A stretch of 64,000 nucleotides of DNA from Clostridia bacterium (GCA_017620455.1 JAFZQK010000025.1:16800-80799), one strand, 5' to 3'. Numbered from the stretch's first letter, positions 17,821-25,733 are shown. Made by a program: numbers and translations. The notes: a model not told the origin generated them from the sequence alone.

Positions 17821-17997
17821 GCGAGCTGCGGCGATGGGTATATAGATTTCCTTGCCGATCGTATTCAGCGCCAATATCCCGGTATAAAGGGCTTTCATCG
17901 CCGTGGCCTTTATCGCATGAAGCAGCCTTACGAAACATATTCCGACAACGAAAAAGTGTCAGCACTGCTGACACTTTTCTATAATATGAATTTGTGA
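17821..17997 (+). pseudogene. Remnant of a DUF1016 (YhcG-type PDDEXK nuclease family) gene
   Basis: An in-frame stretch of about 58 codons ending in TGA at 17995-17997 reads like part of a DUF1016 N-terminal domain (D-F-L-A-D-R-I-Q, Y-P-G-I-K-G-F-H-R-R-G-L-Y-R-M-K-Q, then Y-E-T-Y and K-V-S-A-L-L-T). It has no proper start codon or ribosome-binding site, lacks the C-terminal nuclease domain (the family is usually over 300 residues), and is AT-richer than its neighbours. I therefore call it a decayed fragment of an acquired gene. The last codons form the arms of a perfect terminator hairpin. Confidence 0.7.
17952..17978. terminator. Perfect bidirectional terminator closing the GerMN operon
   Basis: 12-bp perfect inverted repeat AAAAGTGTCAGC / GCTGACACTTTT with loop ACT. 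The A- and T-rich ends make it work in either direction. It lies inside the DUF1016 remnant. Confidence 0.85.
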
Positions 17998-18076
17998 TTC
18001 ATAAAAAGATATTTGGATTGGTGTACAAATCTCCCTTTCCATCCGTCATAATTGGTGCAGAGAGGAGGTGATCGGT

Positions 18077-18598
18077 ATGGAGCGTGCTGCGGTACCCGGC
18101 ATGACCCGGGAGCAGATATTGGAAACATGGGTCCACACCTATGCGGGAGCGATCCTGAAAACCTGCTTCATTTATCTGGCCGATTATGATCTTGCACAGG
18201 ATGCCATGCAGGACACGTTTATGAAAGCGTGGAGATACCTGGAGAGGAACAGCGCAGCTTCCATCCGGAATGAAAAGGCGTGGCTGATGCGGGTGGCGAT
18301 GAATATTTGCCGGGACTATCACCGGACGCAATGGTTCAAACAGATTGACTTCAAAACGAGCCTGGATGAATTGCCGCCTGGCTATATTTCCGTGCCGGAG
18401 GAAGATCGCGACCTGGTGATCGAAATAGGAAAACTTCCGGATAAGTATAAGCGGCCTGTATTGCTGTATTACTATTCCAACTTGACCTTGCAGGACACGG
18501 CGGAGGCGCTGGGCATTCCCAAATCCACCGCCAGCAAAAGACTCAAACGGGCGGAGGAAATGCTCCGGCACAGCTTGACGGGAGGTGAAGCAAAATGA
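18077..18598 (+). CDS. ECF-family RNA polymerase sigma factor
   Basis: 173 residues from ATG 18077, chosen because GAGGAGGT lies 7 nt upstream (a GTG at 18068 would overlap that site). Region 2: A-Y-A-G-A-I-L-K-T-C then D-L-A-Q-D-A-M-Q-D-T-F-M-K-A-W (about 22-60). Region 4: L-P-x-K-Y-K-R-P-V-L-L-Y-Y-Y, L-T-L-Q-D-T-A-E-A-L-G-I-P-K-S-T-A-S-K-R-L (about 120-165). It directs RNA polymerase to a stress or envelope regulon. Translation is coupled (ATGA) to the next gene, a membrane protein of the size expected for its anti-sigma factor. Base composition is less GC-rich than in the surrounding genes. Confidence 0.9.
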   Translation: MERAAVPGMTREQILETWVHTYAGAILKTCFIYLADYDLAQDAMQDTFMKAWRYLERNSAASIRNEKAWLMRVAMNICRDYHRTQWFKQIDFKTSLDELPPGYISVPEEDRDLVIEIGKLPDKYKRPVLLYYYSNLTLQDTAEALGIPKSTASKRLKRAEEMLRHSLTGGEAK

Positions 18599-19554
18599 AA
18601 GACTTGAGATTTCAAAAACGTCTTGAAAACGCCGTTGATACCACGTTGGCCTCTCTCGATCCTTCTGCTCGGGAATGCAATCAGATCATTGGGAAGGCGA
18701 TGGAGGGCAGAAATGTGAAGAAAATCCATTTTACAGCAAAACCAATCTTCATCTTCGTGATCATCCTGTTGCTGATGACCGCGTCGGCCCTGGCCGCCGG
18801 GATCATCTTTGCCAAACGCGTGCCCGCCACGGAAATTGCGGATCGGGCGCTGCTCAAAACCTACGGGATTACCGCCCAGATGCAGTCCATGTTCATTCGG
18901 GAAACTGCGGAAGGGGAAGGAGGAACCACCGTTGTAACGTATGAAGGAAAAGAGCACCTGGCTTATGTGCTGGGTAAGTATACAGTGATCGTGGACGGCC
19001 AAACCGTGAAAAGCATATCCTGGAGCCATGACGGGGAGGACATGAGCGGCGGGCTGGAGGCCTCCGCCTGGGGGAAGGATCAGCTGGAGGAAATCCTTAG
19101 GATCGACCCGGAAACCGGAGAACAGGCCCAGCTGCTTGTGTTCGATCCTTACGTCGAGCGGATCAACCGGGAGCATGGTTTTGACTATCAAGCGTATTGG
19201 AATGAAAAAGAGGATGAAAAAAACGTAGTTGTTTTGGAGGGGGAAGATATTGAGAAAGCGAAAGAGAAACAAGCTTTTTCTGCGCACGACTTCGTCCAAA
19301 TCGCAAAGGAAGCCGTTGGCGTAAGGTATCACTTGACTTCCCGGCAGATTTCTTTGATGTCAATAAACGTGGATGAGAATTGGGCCTATGTACTGCTGGA
19401 TGGAACGCTCTGTTATTGTTGCCAGATCTTCGTGGGGGAATTGTCCGATGAAGAAACGGAGCAGGACGGAACTTACACTGTTTATCTGAACCTGGAGACC
19501 GGCGTTGTGGAGGATATCCTGTTCCTGTCTGAGCATGGCGGCGGAAATGGCTGA
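18595..19554 (+). CDS. Putative anti-sigma factor, single-pass membrane protein
   Basis: 319 residues. Cytoplasmic N-terminus of about 48 residues, one membrane helix (about 49-69: F-I-F-V-I-I-L-L-L-M-T-A-S-A-L-A-A), then an external part with a likely sensor region of beta strands (V-V-T-Y-E-G-K-E-H-L-A-Y-V-L-G, T-Y-T-V-Y-L-N-L-E-T-G). No known anti-sigma motif (such as HxxxCxxC) is visible, so the role is inferred from position: its start overlaps the sigma stop by 4 nt and its own site GGGAGGTG lies inside the sigma gene. It could instead be a target of the sigma factor. Confidence 0.6.
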   Translation: MKDLRFQKRLENAVDTTLASLDPSARECNQIIGKAMEGRNVKKIHFTAKPIFIFVIILLLMTASALAAGIIFAKRVPATEIADRALLKTYGITAQMQSMFIRETAEGEGGTTVVTYEGKEHLAYVLGKYTVIVDGQTVKSISWSHDGEDMSGGLEASAWGKDQLEEILRIDPETGEQAQLLVFDPYVERINREHGFDYQAYWNEKEDEKNVVVLEGEDIEKAKEKQAFSAHDFVQIAKEAVGVRYHLTSRQISLMSINVDENWAYVLLDGTLCYCCQIFVGELSDEETEQDGTYTVYLNLETGVVEDILFLSEHGGGNG

Positions 19555-19624
19555 TGAAAAGCGTGACACAAGTGCTTCCAGGTACGTCGAAGAATTCTGT
19601 TAGCCATATTATGAAATACGCCCC

Positions 19625-19653
19625 TTGACGCCGGGGCGGCGACGCATTATAAT
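19625..19653 (+). promoter_or_regulatory. Promoter of the riboflavin operon
   Basis: -35 TTGACG (19625-19630), 17-bp spacer, -10 TATAAT (19648-19653), just upstream of the FMN aptamer. Confidence 0.85.
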
Positions 19654-19678
19654 AAGGCCGACAACTGAATGAACAGCG

Positions 19679-19826
19679 CATCTTCAGGGCAGGGTGAAAA
19701 TCCCGATCGGCGGTAAAGTCCGCGAGCCTCGCTCCGTTTTTACGGAGGGGCAGAGCCGGTGAGCATTCCGGCACCGACAGTAAGCCGCGGCGCGCAGCGC
19801 GCGGCAAGTCTGGATGAAAGAAGATG
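19679..19826 (+). promoter_or_regulatory. FMN riboswitch (RFN element)
   Basis: The class hallmarks are all present in order: TCTTCAGGGCAGGGTGAAA, then CCCGA..CGGCGGTAAAGTC, CCGCGAGC, a variable hairpin (CTCCG..CGGAG), GAGCCGGTGAG, the CCGACAGT box, a second variable hairpin (GCCGCGGC..GCGCGCGGC), and AAGTCTGGATG-AAAGAAGATG closing the basal stem. It senses FMN and would turn off ribU and the riboflavin kinase gene when flavin is plentiful, through the terminator that follows. Confidence 0.95.
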
Positions 19827-19858
19827 GACAGGGAAGCCTCAAATACGGCAGTCTCTGA

Positions 19859-19898
19859 TCCCCTGAAAGATCAACGCGGTGCTTTCAGGGGATTTTTT
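19859..19898 (+). terminator. Expression-platform terminator of the FMN riboswitch
   Basis: 11-bp stem TCCCCTGAAAG (19859-19869) / CTTTCAGGGGA (19882-19892) followed by six T, 24 nt before the ribU start. Confidence 0.9.
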
Positions 19899-19921
19899 GA
19901 TGAAAAACGGAGGGAAAAAGC

Positions 19922-20575
19922 ATGAACAGCAAAACCGGGAAAATCACCCTGATCGGCATGTTCTGCGCCATGGCCGTGCTGGCGGTGGCGCTGATCCGGA
20001 TACCGGTGGTGCTCTTCCTCAAGTACGAGCCCAAGGACGTGGTCATCGTGCTGGGCGGGCTGATGATGGGGCCGGTGCCCGCGGCGATCATTTCGGCCAT
20101 TTCGTCGGTGATCGAGATGGTCACCATCAGCGATACGGGCCCCTGGGGGCTGCTGATGAACGTGGTCTCCAGCTGCGCCTACGCCTGCACGGCGGCGGCG
20201 ATCTACCAGAAAAAGCGCACGGCCGACGGCGCGGTGGCGGGCCTGCTGTGCGGCACGGCGGTCATGGCGGCGATGATGCTGCTGTGGAATTACATCGTCA
20301 CCCCCATTTACACGGGCACCCCCCGGGAGGTGGTGGCGGGCATGCTGCTGCCCACCTTCCTGCCCTTTAACCTGCTCAAGGGAGGGCTTAACACGGGGAT
20401 CACGCTGCTGATCTACAAGCCGCTGATCACCGCGCTGCGCAAGGCCCGCATCCTCACCGGGGCGGACCAGCCCAAGAAAGCGGAGCTGAAGATCGACCCG
20501 GCCATGATGGTGCTGGGCGCGGTGCTGCTGGCGGGCTGCGTGCTGCTGGTGATGCGGCTGAGAGGAACGATCTGA
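19922..20575 (+). CDS. ribU: Riboflavin ECF transporter S component
   Basis: Membrane-embedded substrate-binding subunit that captures riboflavin and works with a shared ECF energising module (EcfA/A'/T) encoded elsewhere. 217 residues with about six membrane helices. RibU signatures: V-V-L-F-L-K-Y-E-P-K-D-V-V-I-V-L-G-G near residues 30-47, and the F-N-L-L-K-G-G-L-N-T-G-I segment near 150. The first helices carry small residues as in the AxxxA surface that contacts EcfT. A cytoplasmic loop with several Lys (T-G-A-D-Q-P-K-K) precedes a last helix. GGAGGGAAAAAGC precedes the ATG. Directly controlled by the FMN riboswitch, which supports the substrate assignment. Confidence 0.93.
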   Translation: MNSKTGKITLIGMFCAMAVLAVALIRIPVVLFLKYEPKDVVIVLGGLMMGPVPAAIISAISSVIEMVTISDTGPWGLLMNVVSSCAYACTAAAIYQKKRTADGAVAGLLCGTAVMAAMMLLWNYIVTPIYTGTPREVVAGMLLPTFLPFNLLKGGLNTGITLLIYKPLITALRKARILTGADQPKKAELKIDPAMMVLGAVLLAGCVLLVMRLRGTI

Positions 20576-20577
20576 AA

Positions 20578-20988
20578 ATGGATGCTCCCATGCGCGGCGA
20601 AGGCCCGCTGTACGTGCTTTCCGGCCCCGTGATCCACGGCCGGGGCAACGGGCGCACCGTGGGGATGCCCACGGCCAATCTGCCTGTGCCCTCCGGCGCG
20701 GCGCTGCCGCCCTTCGGGGTGTACGCCGCCCGGGTGCGGGTGGGGGACAGGGAATACCTGGGGGTCACCAACGTGGGGCTGCGGCCCACGTTGACCGCCG
20801 ATCCCGTCCCCACGGTGGAAACCTTCCTGCCCGGTTTTTCCGGCGATCTCTACGGCCGGGAAATCACGGTGTCGCTGTACGCGTTTCTGCGGCCCACCCG
20901 GAAGATGGCGTCCCTGCGGGAGGTGGAAGCCCAGGTGGAAAAGGACGCAGAGGAGGCCCGGCGGCTGCTGGGCGGGAACGGAATGTGA
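20578..20988 (+). CDS. Stand-alone riboflavin kinase
   Basis: 136 residues: only the C-terminal kinase half of the usual bifunctional RibF/RibC. It phosphorylates riboflavin to FMN with ATP. The kinase motif G-x-P-T-A-N is at residues 29-34, followed by P-F-G-V-Y-A-A-R-V, the V-T-N-V-G-L-R-P-T segment, and V-E-T-F with the phosphate-contact region; the C-terminal helix R-K-M-A-S-L-R-E-V-E-A-Q-V is also typical. The N-terminal FAD synthetase (nucleotidyl-transferase) domain is missing, so FAD must be made by another protein. It lies 2 nt after ribU, so uptake and trapping of riboflavin are coupled under one riboswitch. Confidence 0.9.
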   Translation: MDAPMRGEGPLYVLSGPVIHGRGNGRTVGMPTANLPVPSGAALPPFGVYAARVRVGDREYLGVTNVGLRPTLTADPVPTVETFLPGFSGDLYGREITVSLYAFLRPTRKMASLREVEAQVEKDAEEARRLLGGNGM

Positions 20989-20996
20989 ATCAAACG

Positions 20997-21023
20997 CCGC
21001 CGGGGGCTCTCCGGCGGTTTTTT
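20997..21023 (+). terminator. Terminator of the riboflavin operon
   Basis: Stem CCGCCGG (20997-21003) / CCGGCGG (21011-21017), loop of 7, followed by six T. Confidence 0.9.
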
Positions 21024-21058
21024 GCGGAAAAAGCGGCTGTTTTTGCGATGGAAAGCAG

Positions 21059-21087
21059 TTGAACAAAACCCAAGAATCGTATATAAT
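21059..21087 (+). promoter_or_regulatory. Promoter of the DUF2461-phosphohexomutase operon
   Basis: -35 TTGAAC (21059-21064), 17-bp spacer, -10 TATAAT (21082-21087). Confidence 0.8.
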
Positions 21088-21120
21088 ATAGCCGTGCAAT
21101 TTTGCTCGGGAGGAAAGCGC

Positions 21121-21825
21121 GTGTTTCAAGGCTTCGGAAAGGAAATGATCCCTTTCTTTCTGGATTTGCGGTTTCATAACGACAAATCTTTTATGGACGC
21201 CAACCGGGACAGGTATTACCGCGCGGTGCGGGATCCCTTTTACGCGTTCATCGGCGCCATGGGCCCGGGCATGCAGCAGATCGCGGAGGACATGGAGGTG
21301 CGGCCCGCCAAGTGCTTAAGCCGCATCAACCGGGACACCCGCTTTTCCAAAGACAAATCCCCCTACCGGGATCATCTGTGGGTCTCCTTCCGGCAGAGCG
21401 GCCGGCCCAACGACGGCACGCCCTTCTACTGGTTCGAGGCCGGGGCGGATCACGTGAACTGGGGCGTGGGCATCTGGGGCGAGACCCGGGAGATCATGGA
21501 CGCCATGCGCCGGCGGATGGCCGCCCACCCGGACGATTTCCTGCGGATCCTGCCGGTGCTCCGGCAGCGCGGGTTCGCGCTTTCCGGCCAGGAATGGAAG
21601 AAAATGAAGCCCCCGGAAGGGCTGCCGGAAGCGCTGATCCCCTGGTACCTGAAAAAGCAGGTGTACGCCGAGCGGCTGGGCGCGAAAATGGCCTGGCTGC
21701 AGTCGCCGGGGATCGTGGACCGGGTGATGGAGGATTACCGGGCGCTCGCCCCGCTGTACTGGATCTTCCGGGGCTGCGTGGAGGACGCGATGGAGCAAAT
21801 GGACGAACGGGGAGGAAACGTATGA
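21121..21825 (+). CDS. DUF2461 domain-containing protein
   Basis: 234 residues from GTG 21121, supported by GGGAGGA about 6 nt upstream and the conserved N-terminus (F-F-L-D-L-R-F-H-N-D-K-S-F-M-D-A-N-R). The family core follows: L-S-R-I-N-R-D-T-R-F-S-K-D-K-S-P-Y-R (about 66-83), then W-F-E-A-G and the N-W-G-V-G-I-W segment, ending with a helical C-terminus. DUF2461 proteins are widespread cytoplasmic proteins without an established function. The stop overlaps the phosphohexomutase start (ATGA), so the two are coupled. Confidence 0.88.
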   Translation: MFQGFGKEMIPFFLDLRFHNDKSFMDANRDRYYRAVRDPFYAFIGAMGPGMQQIAEDMEVRPAKCLSRINRDTRFSKDKSPYRDHLWVSFRQSGRPNDGTPFYWFEAGADHVNWGVGIWGETREIMDAMRRRMAAHPDDFLRILPVLRQRGFALSGQEWKKMKPPEGLPEALIPWYLKKQVYAERLGAKMAWLQSPGIVDRVMEDYRALAPLYWIFRGCVEDAMEQMDERGGNV

Positions 21826-23327
21826 GCTGGGACTTGCGCACCCTCAGGAACGGCACGGATGTGCGCGGACGGGCCATGGGGGACGGCGCGCCCCTGACGG
21901 CGGCGGCAGCCGGCCGGATCGGCGCGGCGTTTGTGAAGTGGCTGCGGGACAGGGGCGTGCCCAACCCGCGGATCGCCCTCGGGCGGGACTGCCGCCTCAC
22001 CGGGGAAGCGCTGCTTGACGCCTGCGCGGAGGGGTGCCATCAGGCGGGGGCCCAGGTGGAATGCTACGGGCTGTGCACCACCCCGGCCATGTATATGAGC
22101 CTGATCACCGAAGGCTTTGCCTGCGACGGCAGCGTGATGATCACGGCGGATCATTTTTCATCCGAATACAACGGCATGAAGTTTTTCACCCGGACCGGCG
22201 GCATCGAGAAGGCCGATCTGGACGCGATCCTGGAGATCGCCAGCGGCGATTCGCCCCTGCTGGGCGACGCGGGCCCCATCGTGAAAAGGGATTTCATGCC
22301 CGTGTACTGCGAGCAGCTGAAGGCCCTGATCCGCAGGAAGCTGAACACCGACGTGCAAAAGCCCCTGCTGGGCCTGCACGTGCTGGTGGACGCCGGCAAC
22401 GGCATGGGCGGCTTCTTCCAGGAAATGCTGGACGATTTGGGCGCCTGGGTGGAGGGCAGCCAGTTCCTGGAGCCGGACGGCGCGTTCCCCCATCACGTTC
22501 CCGGCACGGACGATCCCCGGGCCGTCGCCGCCGTGACCGAAGCGGTGGTGAAATACGGCGCGGACATGGGCGTGCTTTTCGACGCCGACTGCGACCGCGC
22601 CGCCATTGTGGACCGTACCGGCCGGCAGATCGACCGCAACCGGCTCATCGCCCTGATCAGCGCCGTGCTGCTGGATAAAAAGCCGGGGCTGACCATCGTC
22701 ACCGATTCGGTCACCTCCACCGGCCTTCATGAGTTCATCATGGAGTGGGGCGGCGAGCATTACCGTTACAAGCGGGGCTACCGCAACGTGATCAACGAGG
22801 CCATCCGCCTGAACGAGGCGGGCATCGACTGCCCCCTGGCCATCGAAACCAGCGGCCACGCCGCCCTGCGGGAAAACCATTTCCTGGACGACGGAACGTA
22901 TCTTGTGACGGCGCTGATCTGCGAGGCCATGCGCATGAAGCAGGAAGGCCGGGAGCTGAGCGAGCTGATCGCGGATCTGAAGGAGCCCAAGGAGAGCGTG
23001 GAGCTGCGGCTCACCATCGGCGCCGAGGATTTCCGCGCCGCCGGGCGGGCGGCCATCGAAAAGGTGATGGATCACGCGGCCTTCGCCCCGGGCTGGCACA
23101 TCGCCCCGGACAACCGGGAGGGCGTGCGCATTTCCTTCGATCTGCAGGACGGCGCCAACAACGGCTGGTTCCTGCTGCGCCTCAGCGTGCACGATCCGGT
23201 GCTGCCGCTGAACATCGAAAGCGACGTGGAAGGCGGCGTGCATGAAATGGCGTTGGCGCTGCTGGGCGTGCTGTCCGGCGCGGAGGGCGTGGACCTGAGC
23301 CGTCTGGAAAAATTTGTGCAGGCGTAA
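21822..23327 (+). CDS. Phosphomannomutase/phosphoglucomutase family protein with Asp at the catalytic Ser position
   Basis: 501 residues of the alpha-D-phosphohexomutase superfamily, which moves a phosphate between C1 and C6 of hexoses. Four domains in order: the phospho-acceptor loop (about 106-119), the metal loop D-A-D-C-D-R (254-259), the sugar-selectivity loop E-T-S-G-H (342-346), and a C-terminal phosphate-binding domain with N-I-E-S. The acceptor loop reads T-A-D-H at 108-111, where family enzymes have T-A-S-H with the Ser that carries the phosphate; D110 thus replaces it. A following F-S-S-E-Y-N-G-M-K keeps the rest of the loop. Asp may mimic or carry the phosphate, or one of the two nearby Ser could act, or the protein may be inactive as a mutase. 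Expressed with DUF2461. Confidence 0.88.
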   Translation: MSWDLRTLRNGTDVRGRAMGDGAPLTAAAAGRIGAAFVKWLRDRGVPNPRIALGRDCRLTGEALLDACAEGCHQAGAQVECYGLCTTPAMYMSLITEGFACDGSVMITADHFSSEYNGMKFFTRTGGIEKADLDAILEIASGDSPLLGDAGPIVKRDFMPVYCEQLKALIRRKLNTDVQKPLLGLHVLVDAGNGMGGFFQEMLDDLGAWVEGSQFLEPDGAFPHHVPGTDDPRAVAAVTEAVVKYGADMGVLFDADCDRAAIVDRTGRQIDRNRLIALISAVLLDKKPGLTIVTDSVTSTGLHEFIMEWGGEHYRYKRGYRNVINEAIRLNEAGIDCPLAIETSGHAALRENHFLDDGTYLVTALICEAMRMKQEGRELSELIADLKEPKESVELRLTIGAEDFRAAGRAAIEKVMDHAAFAPGWHIAPDNREGVRISFDLQDGANNGWFLLRLSVHDPVLPLNIESDVEGGVHEMALALLGVLSGAEGVDLSRLEKFVQA

Positions 23328-23358
23328 CGAAAGATTATTATACAGGGAGGAAATCATC

Positions 23359-25335
23359 ATGGACATCCGGCAGAAAACCATCAACAACATCCGCACCCTG
23401 GCGGCGGACACCGTGCAGAAGGCCAAGAGCGGCCATCCCGGCGCCCCCATGGGCATGGCGCCCATGGCCTACGCCGTATGGATCAAGGAAATGAAGCACA
23501 ATCCCAAGGACCCCGCCTGGAAGGACAGGGACCGGTTCGTCCTTTCCTCCGGCCATGCCAGCTCTTTGATCTATACCATGCTGCACCTGACCGGCTACGG
23601 CCTCACCATGGACGATATGAAGCAGTTCCGTCAGTGGGGCAGCAAGACCCCCGGCCATCCCGAATACCGCCACACCGTGGGCGTGGAAACCACCTCCGGC
23701 CCCCTGGGCCAGGGCGTGGCCAACGCCGTGGGCTTCGCCATCGCCGAAACCATGATGGCCGCCCATTTCAACCGCCCCGGCTTCCCGGTGGTGGACCATC
23801 GGGTGTACGCCTTCTGCGGCGACGGCTGCATGATGGAGGGCATCGCCAGCGAAGCGGCCTCCCTGGCCGGCACCCTGGAACTGGGCAAGCTGACGCTGCT
23901 GTACGACGACAATGAAATCTCCATCGAAGGCAATACCGATATCGCCTTCAAGGAGGACGTGGGCAAGCGGTTCGAGGCCTACGGCTGGCAGGTGATCCGC
24001 CTGAAGGACGGCAACGACGTGGACGCCGTGTGCGCCGCCATCGAGGACGGCAAGAAGGACCCGCGGCCCACCCTGATCGTCTGCCCCACCAAGATTGGCT
24101 TCGGCTGCCCCGCCAAGGAAGGCAAGCCCTCCGCCCACGGCGAACCCCTGGGCGATGAGAACGTGGCGGAAACCAAGAAAAACCTGGGCATGCCCGCCGA
24201 CAGCTTCTGCGTGCTGCCCGAGGTGTACGCCCACGTGGAAGAGGAAATGAAAAAGAACGAAGCGACGGAAAAGGCCTGGGACGATCTGTTCGCCGCGTAT
24301 TGCCGGGAATACCCCGATCTCGCCGCGGAATGGGAGCAGTGGCACAATCCCGAACTGACCGACGACGTGGCGCTGAACGACGCCCTGTGGCAGTGGGAAG
24401 GCAAGATCGCCACCCGCGCCACTTCCGGCGAAATGATCAACCGCCTGGCCAAGCTGCTGCCCAACCTGGTAGGCGGCAGCGCCGACCTGGCCCCCTCCAA
24501 TAAGACTTACATCAAGGACGGCGGCGATTATTCCGCCCAGAACCGGGCCGGCCGCAACCTGCATTTCGGCGTCCGCGAGCACGCCATGGGCGCCATCTGC
24601 AACGCCATCGCCCTGCACGGCGGGCTCAGGGTGTTCTGCGGCACGTTCTTCGTGTTCAGCGATTACATGAAGCACGCCGTCCGCATGGCGGCCATCATGA
24701 AGCTGCCCGTCACCTTCGTATTCACCCACGATTCCATCGGCGTGGGCGAGGACGGCGCCACCCACGAGCCCATCGAGCAGCTGGCGGGCCTCCGGGCCAT
24801 CCCGGACCTGCTGGTGTTCCGTCCCGCCGACGGCAAGGAAACCACCGCCGGCTGGCTCACGGCCCTGACCGCCGGGCTGCCCACCTGCCTGATCCTCACC
24901 CGGCAGAACCTGCCCCAGTACGAAAACAGCGGCTGCGAGGCCATGAAGGGCGGCTATATCCTGGCGGATTCCGACAAGGAAACCCCGGACGTGCTGCTTC
25001 TGGCCAGCGGCAGCGAAGTGGAGCAGATGATGGGCGCGAAGGAAGAGCTGAAGAAGGAAGGCGTCGACGCCCGCGTGGTTTCCATGCCCTGCATGGAGCT
25101 GTTCCTCCGCCAGAGCAAGGAGTACCAGGAAAAGGTGATCCCCGCCGCGGTCCGCGCCCGGGTGGCCATGGAAGCCGGCGCCACCATGCCCTGGTACCGC
25201 TTCACCGGGCTGGACGGCCGGGTGATCGGCATCGACCATTACGGCGCTTCCGCCCCCTACGCGGTCCTGTTCCGGGAATTCGGCTTCACCGTGGAAAACG
25301 CGGTGCAGACCGTTAAGGAAGTGCTGGGCAAGTAA
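23359..25335 (+). CDS. tkt: Transketolase
   Basis: Thiamine-diphosphate enzyme of the non-oxidative pentose-phosphate pathway; moves two-carbon ketol units between sugar phosphates. 658 residues, full length. Seen: S-G-H-P-G-A-P-M-G (24-32), D-R-F-V-L-S-S-G-H-A-S, the P-L-G-Q-G motif, the ThDP/Mg site G-D-G-C-M-M-E-G-I followed by Y-D-D-N-E-I, then the pyrimidine domain with G-V-R-E-H-A-M-G (catalytic Glu) and T-H-D-S-I-G-V-G-E-D-G-x-T-H-x-P, and the C-terminal domain with S-M-P-C-M-E and D-H-Y-G-A-S-A-P-Y. GGGAGGAAATC precedes the ATG. Terminated by its own hairpin. Confidence 0.96.
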   Translation: MDIRQKTINNIRTLAADTVQKAKSGHPGAPMGMAPMAYAVWIKEMKHNPKDPAWKDRDRFVLSSGHASSLIYTMLHLTGYGLTMDDMKQFRQWGSKTPGHPEYRHTVGVETTSGPLGQGVANAVGFAIAETMMAAHFNRPGFPVVDHRVYAFCGDGCMMEGIASEAASLAGTLELGKLTLLYDDNEISIEGNTDIAFKEDVGKRFEAYGWQVIRLKDGNDVDAVCAAIEDGKKDPRPTLIVCPTKIGFGCPAKEGKPSAHGEPLGDENVAETKKNLGMPADSFCVLPEVYAHVEEEMKKNEATEKAWDDLFAAYCREYPDLAAEWEQWHNPELTDDVALNDALWQWEGKIATRATSGEMINRLAKLLPNLVGGSADLAPSNKTYIKDGGDYSAQNRAGRNLHFGVREHAMGAICNAIALHGGLRVFCGTFFVFSDYMKHAVRMAAIMKLPVTFVFTHDSIGVGEDGATHEPIEQLAGLRAIPDLLVFRPADGKETTAGWLTALTAGLPTCLILTRQNLPQYENSGCEAMKGGYILADSDKETPDVLLLASGSEVEQMMGAKEELKKEGVDARVVSMPCMELFLRQSKEYQEKVIPAAVRARVAMEAGATMPWYRFTGLDGRVIGIDHYGASAPYAVLFREFGFTVENAVQTVKEVLGK

Positions 25336-25348
25336 GAAAACTCCTCAT

Positions 25349-25386
25349 CGGCCCGGGGCGAAGGACAGCCCCGGGCCGGTTTCGTT
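25349..25386 (+). terminator. Terminator after tkt
   Basis: Perfect 11-bp stem CGGCCCGGGGC (25349-25359) / GCCCCGGGCCG (25368-25378), loop of 8, followed by GTTTCGTTTT. Confidence 0.88.
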
Positions 25387-25477
25387 TTGGGCGAGTGGGA
25401 AAACGGCATTGACGAAGCCAGCCGGGTCGTTTGCTTTGCAAAAATGCCGCGACGCTTCCGGGCCTGCGGATGCGGGA

Positions 25478-25506
25478 TTGACAAACCCGGGACGCCGCGC
25501 TATAAT
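25478..25506 (+). promoter_or_regulatory. Consensus promoter of the mutS2-like gene leader
   Basis: Exact consensus -35 TTGACA (25478-25483), 17-bp spacer, -10 TATAAT (25501-25506). Transcription should start near 25513, leaving a leader of about 220 nt. Confidence 0.88.
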
Positions 25507-25512
25507 CAAAGC

Positions 25513-25664
25513 GACAGCGGACCCGACCAGAGCGGGCGGCGCTGGGGAGGCAGTGTTTGGAATCGGTTCTGTAACGGGGATCATGACGAACAAAAAACAG
25601 CGGTGACATGACCGCTTGTTTTCTGACGTCATGGCGCGGTACGGACGATGCCGGGCACTTTTTT
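25513..25664 (+). promoter_or_regulatory. Structured leader with short reading frames and a terminator-like hairpin (candidate attenuator or sRNA)
   Basis: Downstream of a perfect promoter the leader has (a) GGGGAGG at 25544-25550 followed by a TTG frame of five codons (25557-25574); (b) an ATG frame M-T-N-K-K-Q-R-stop (25583-25606), also readable from GTG 25553; (c) a composite hairpin 25582-25633: outer stem CATGACG/CGTCATG, inner stem AAAACAGCGGT/ACCGCTTGTTTT with one bulge, the stop codon falling in the loop; and (d) directly abutting, a second hairpin 25634-25656 with a G-G mismatch, followed by ACTTTTTTG. This layout resembles ribosome-mediated attenuators of antibiotic-response genes. 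No known riboswitch class fits. It could also be an independent small RNA. Confidence 0.55.
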
Positions 25665-25733
25665 GTTTGCCTTTTTCCCGCCGCCGTCCCCGATCCTTCA
25701 TCATGTCGATCAAAACGAAAACGAGGGATCAGC

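Noticed and set aside
25513..25664. 6S RNA
   Set aside because: The 5' and 3' ends do not pair into the long closing stem with a central bubble that defines 6S RNA.
25608..25733. Upstream in-frame ATG that would lengthen the MutS2-like protein by 42 residues
   Set aside because: It lies inside the leader hairpin without a Shine-Dalgarno site; the added residues are unlike any MutS2 N-terminus, while 25734 has GAGGGA and the correct start.
25513..25733. Known riboswitch class (ZTP, guanidine, preQ1, T-box) upstream of the mutS2-like gene
   Set aside because: None of the class-specific conserved boxes is present.
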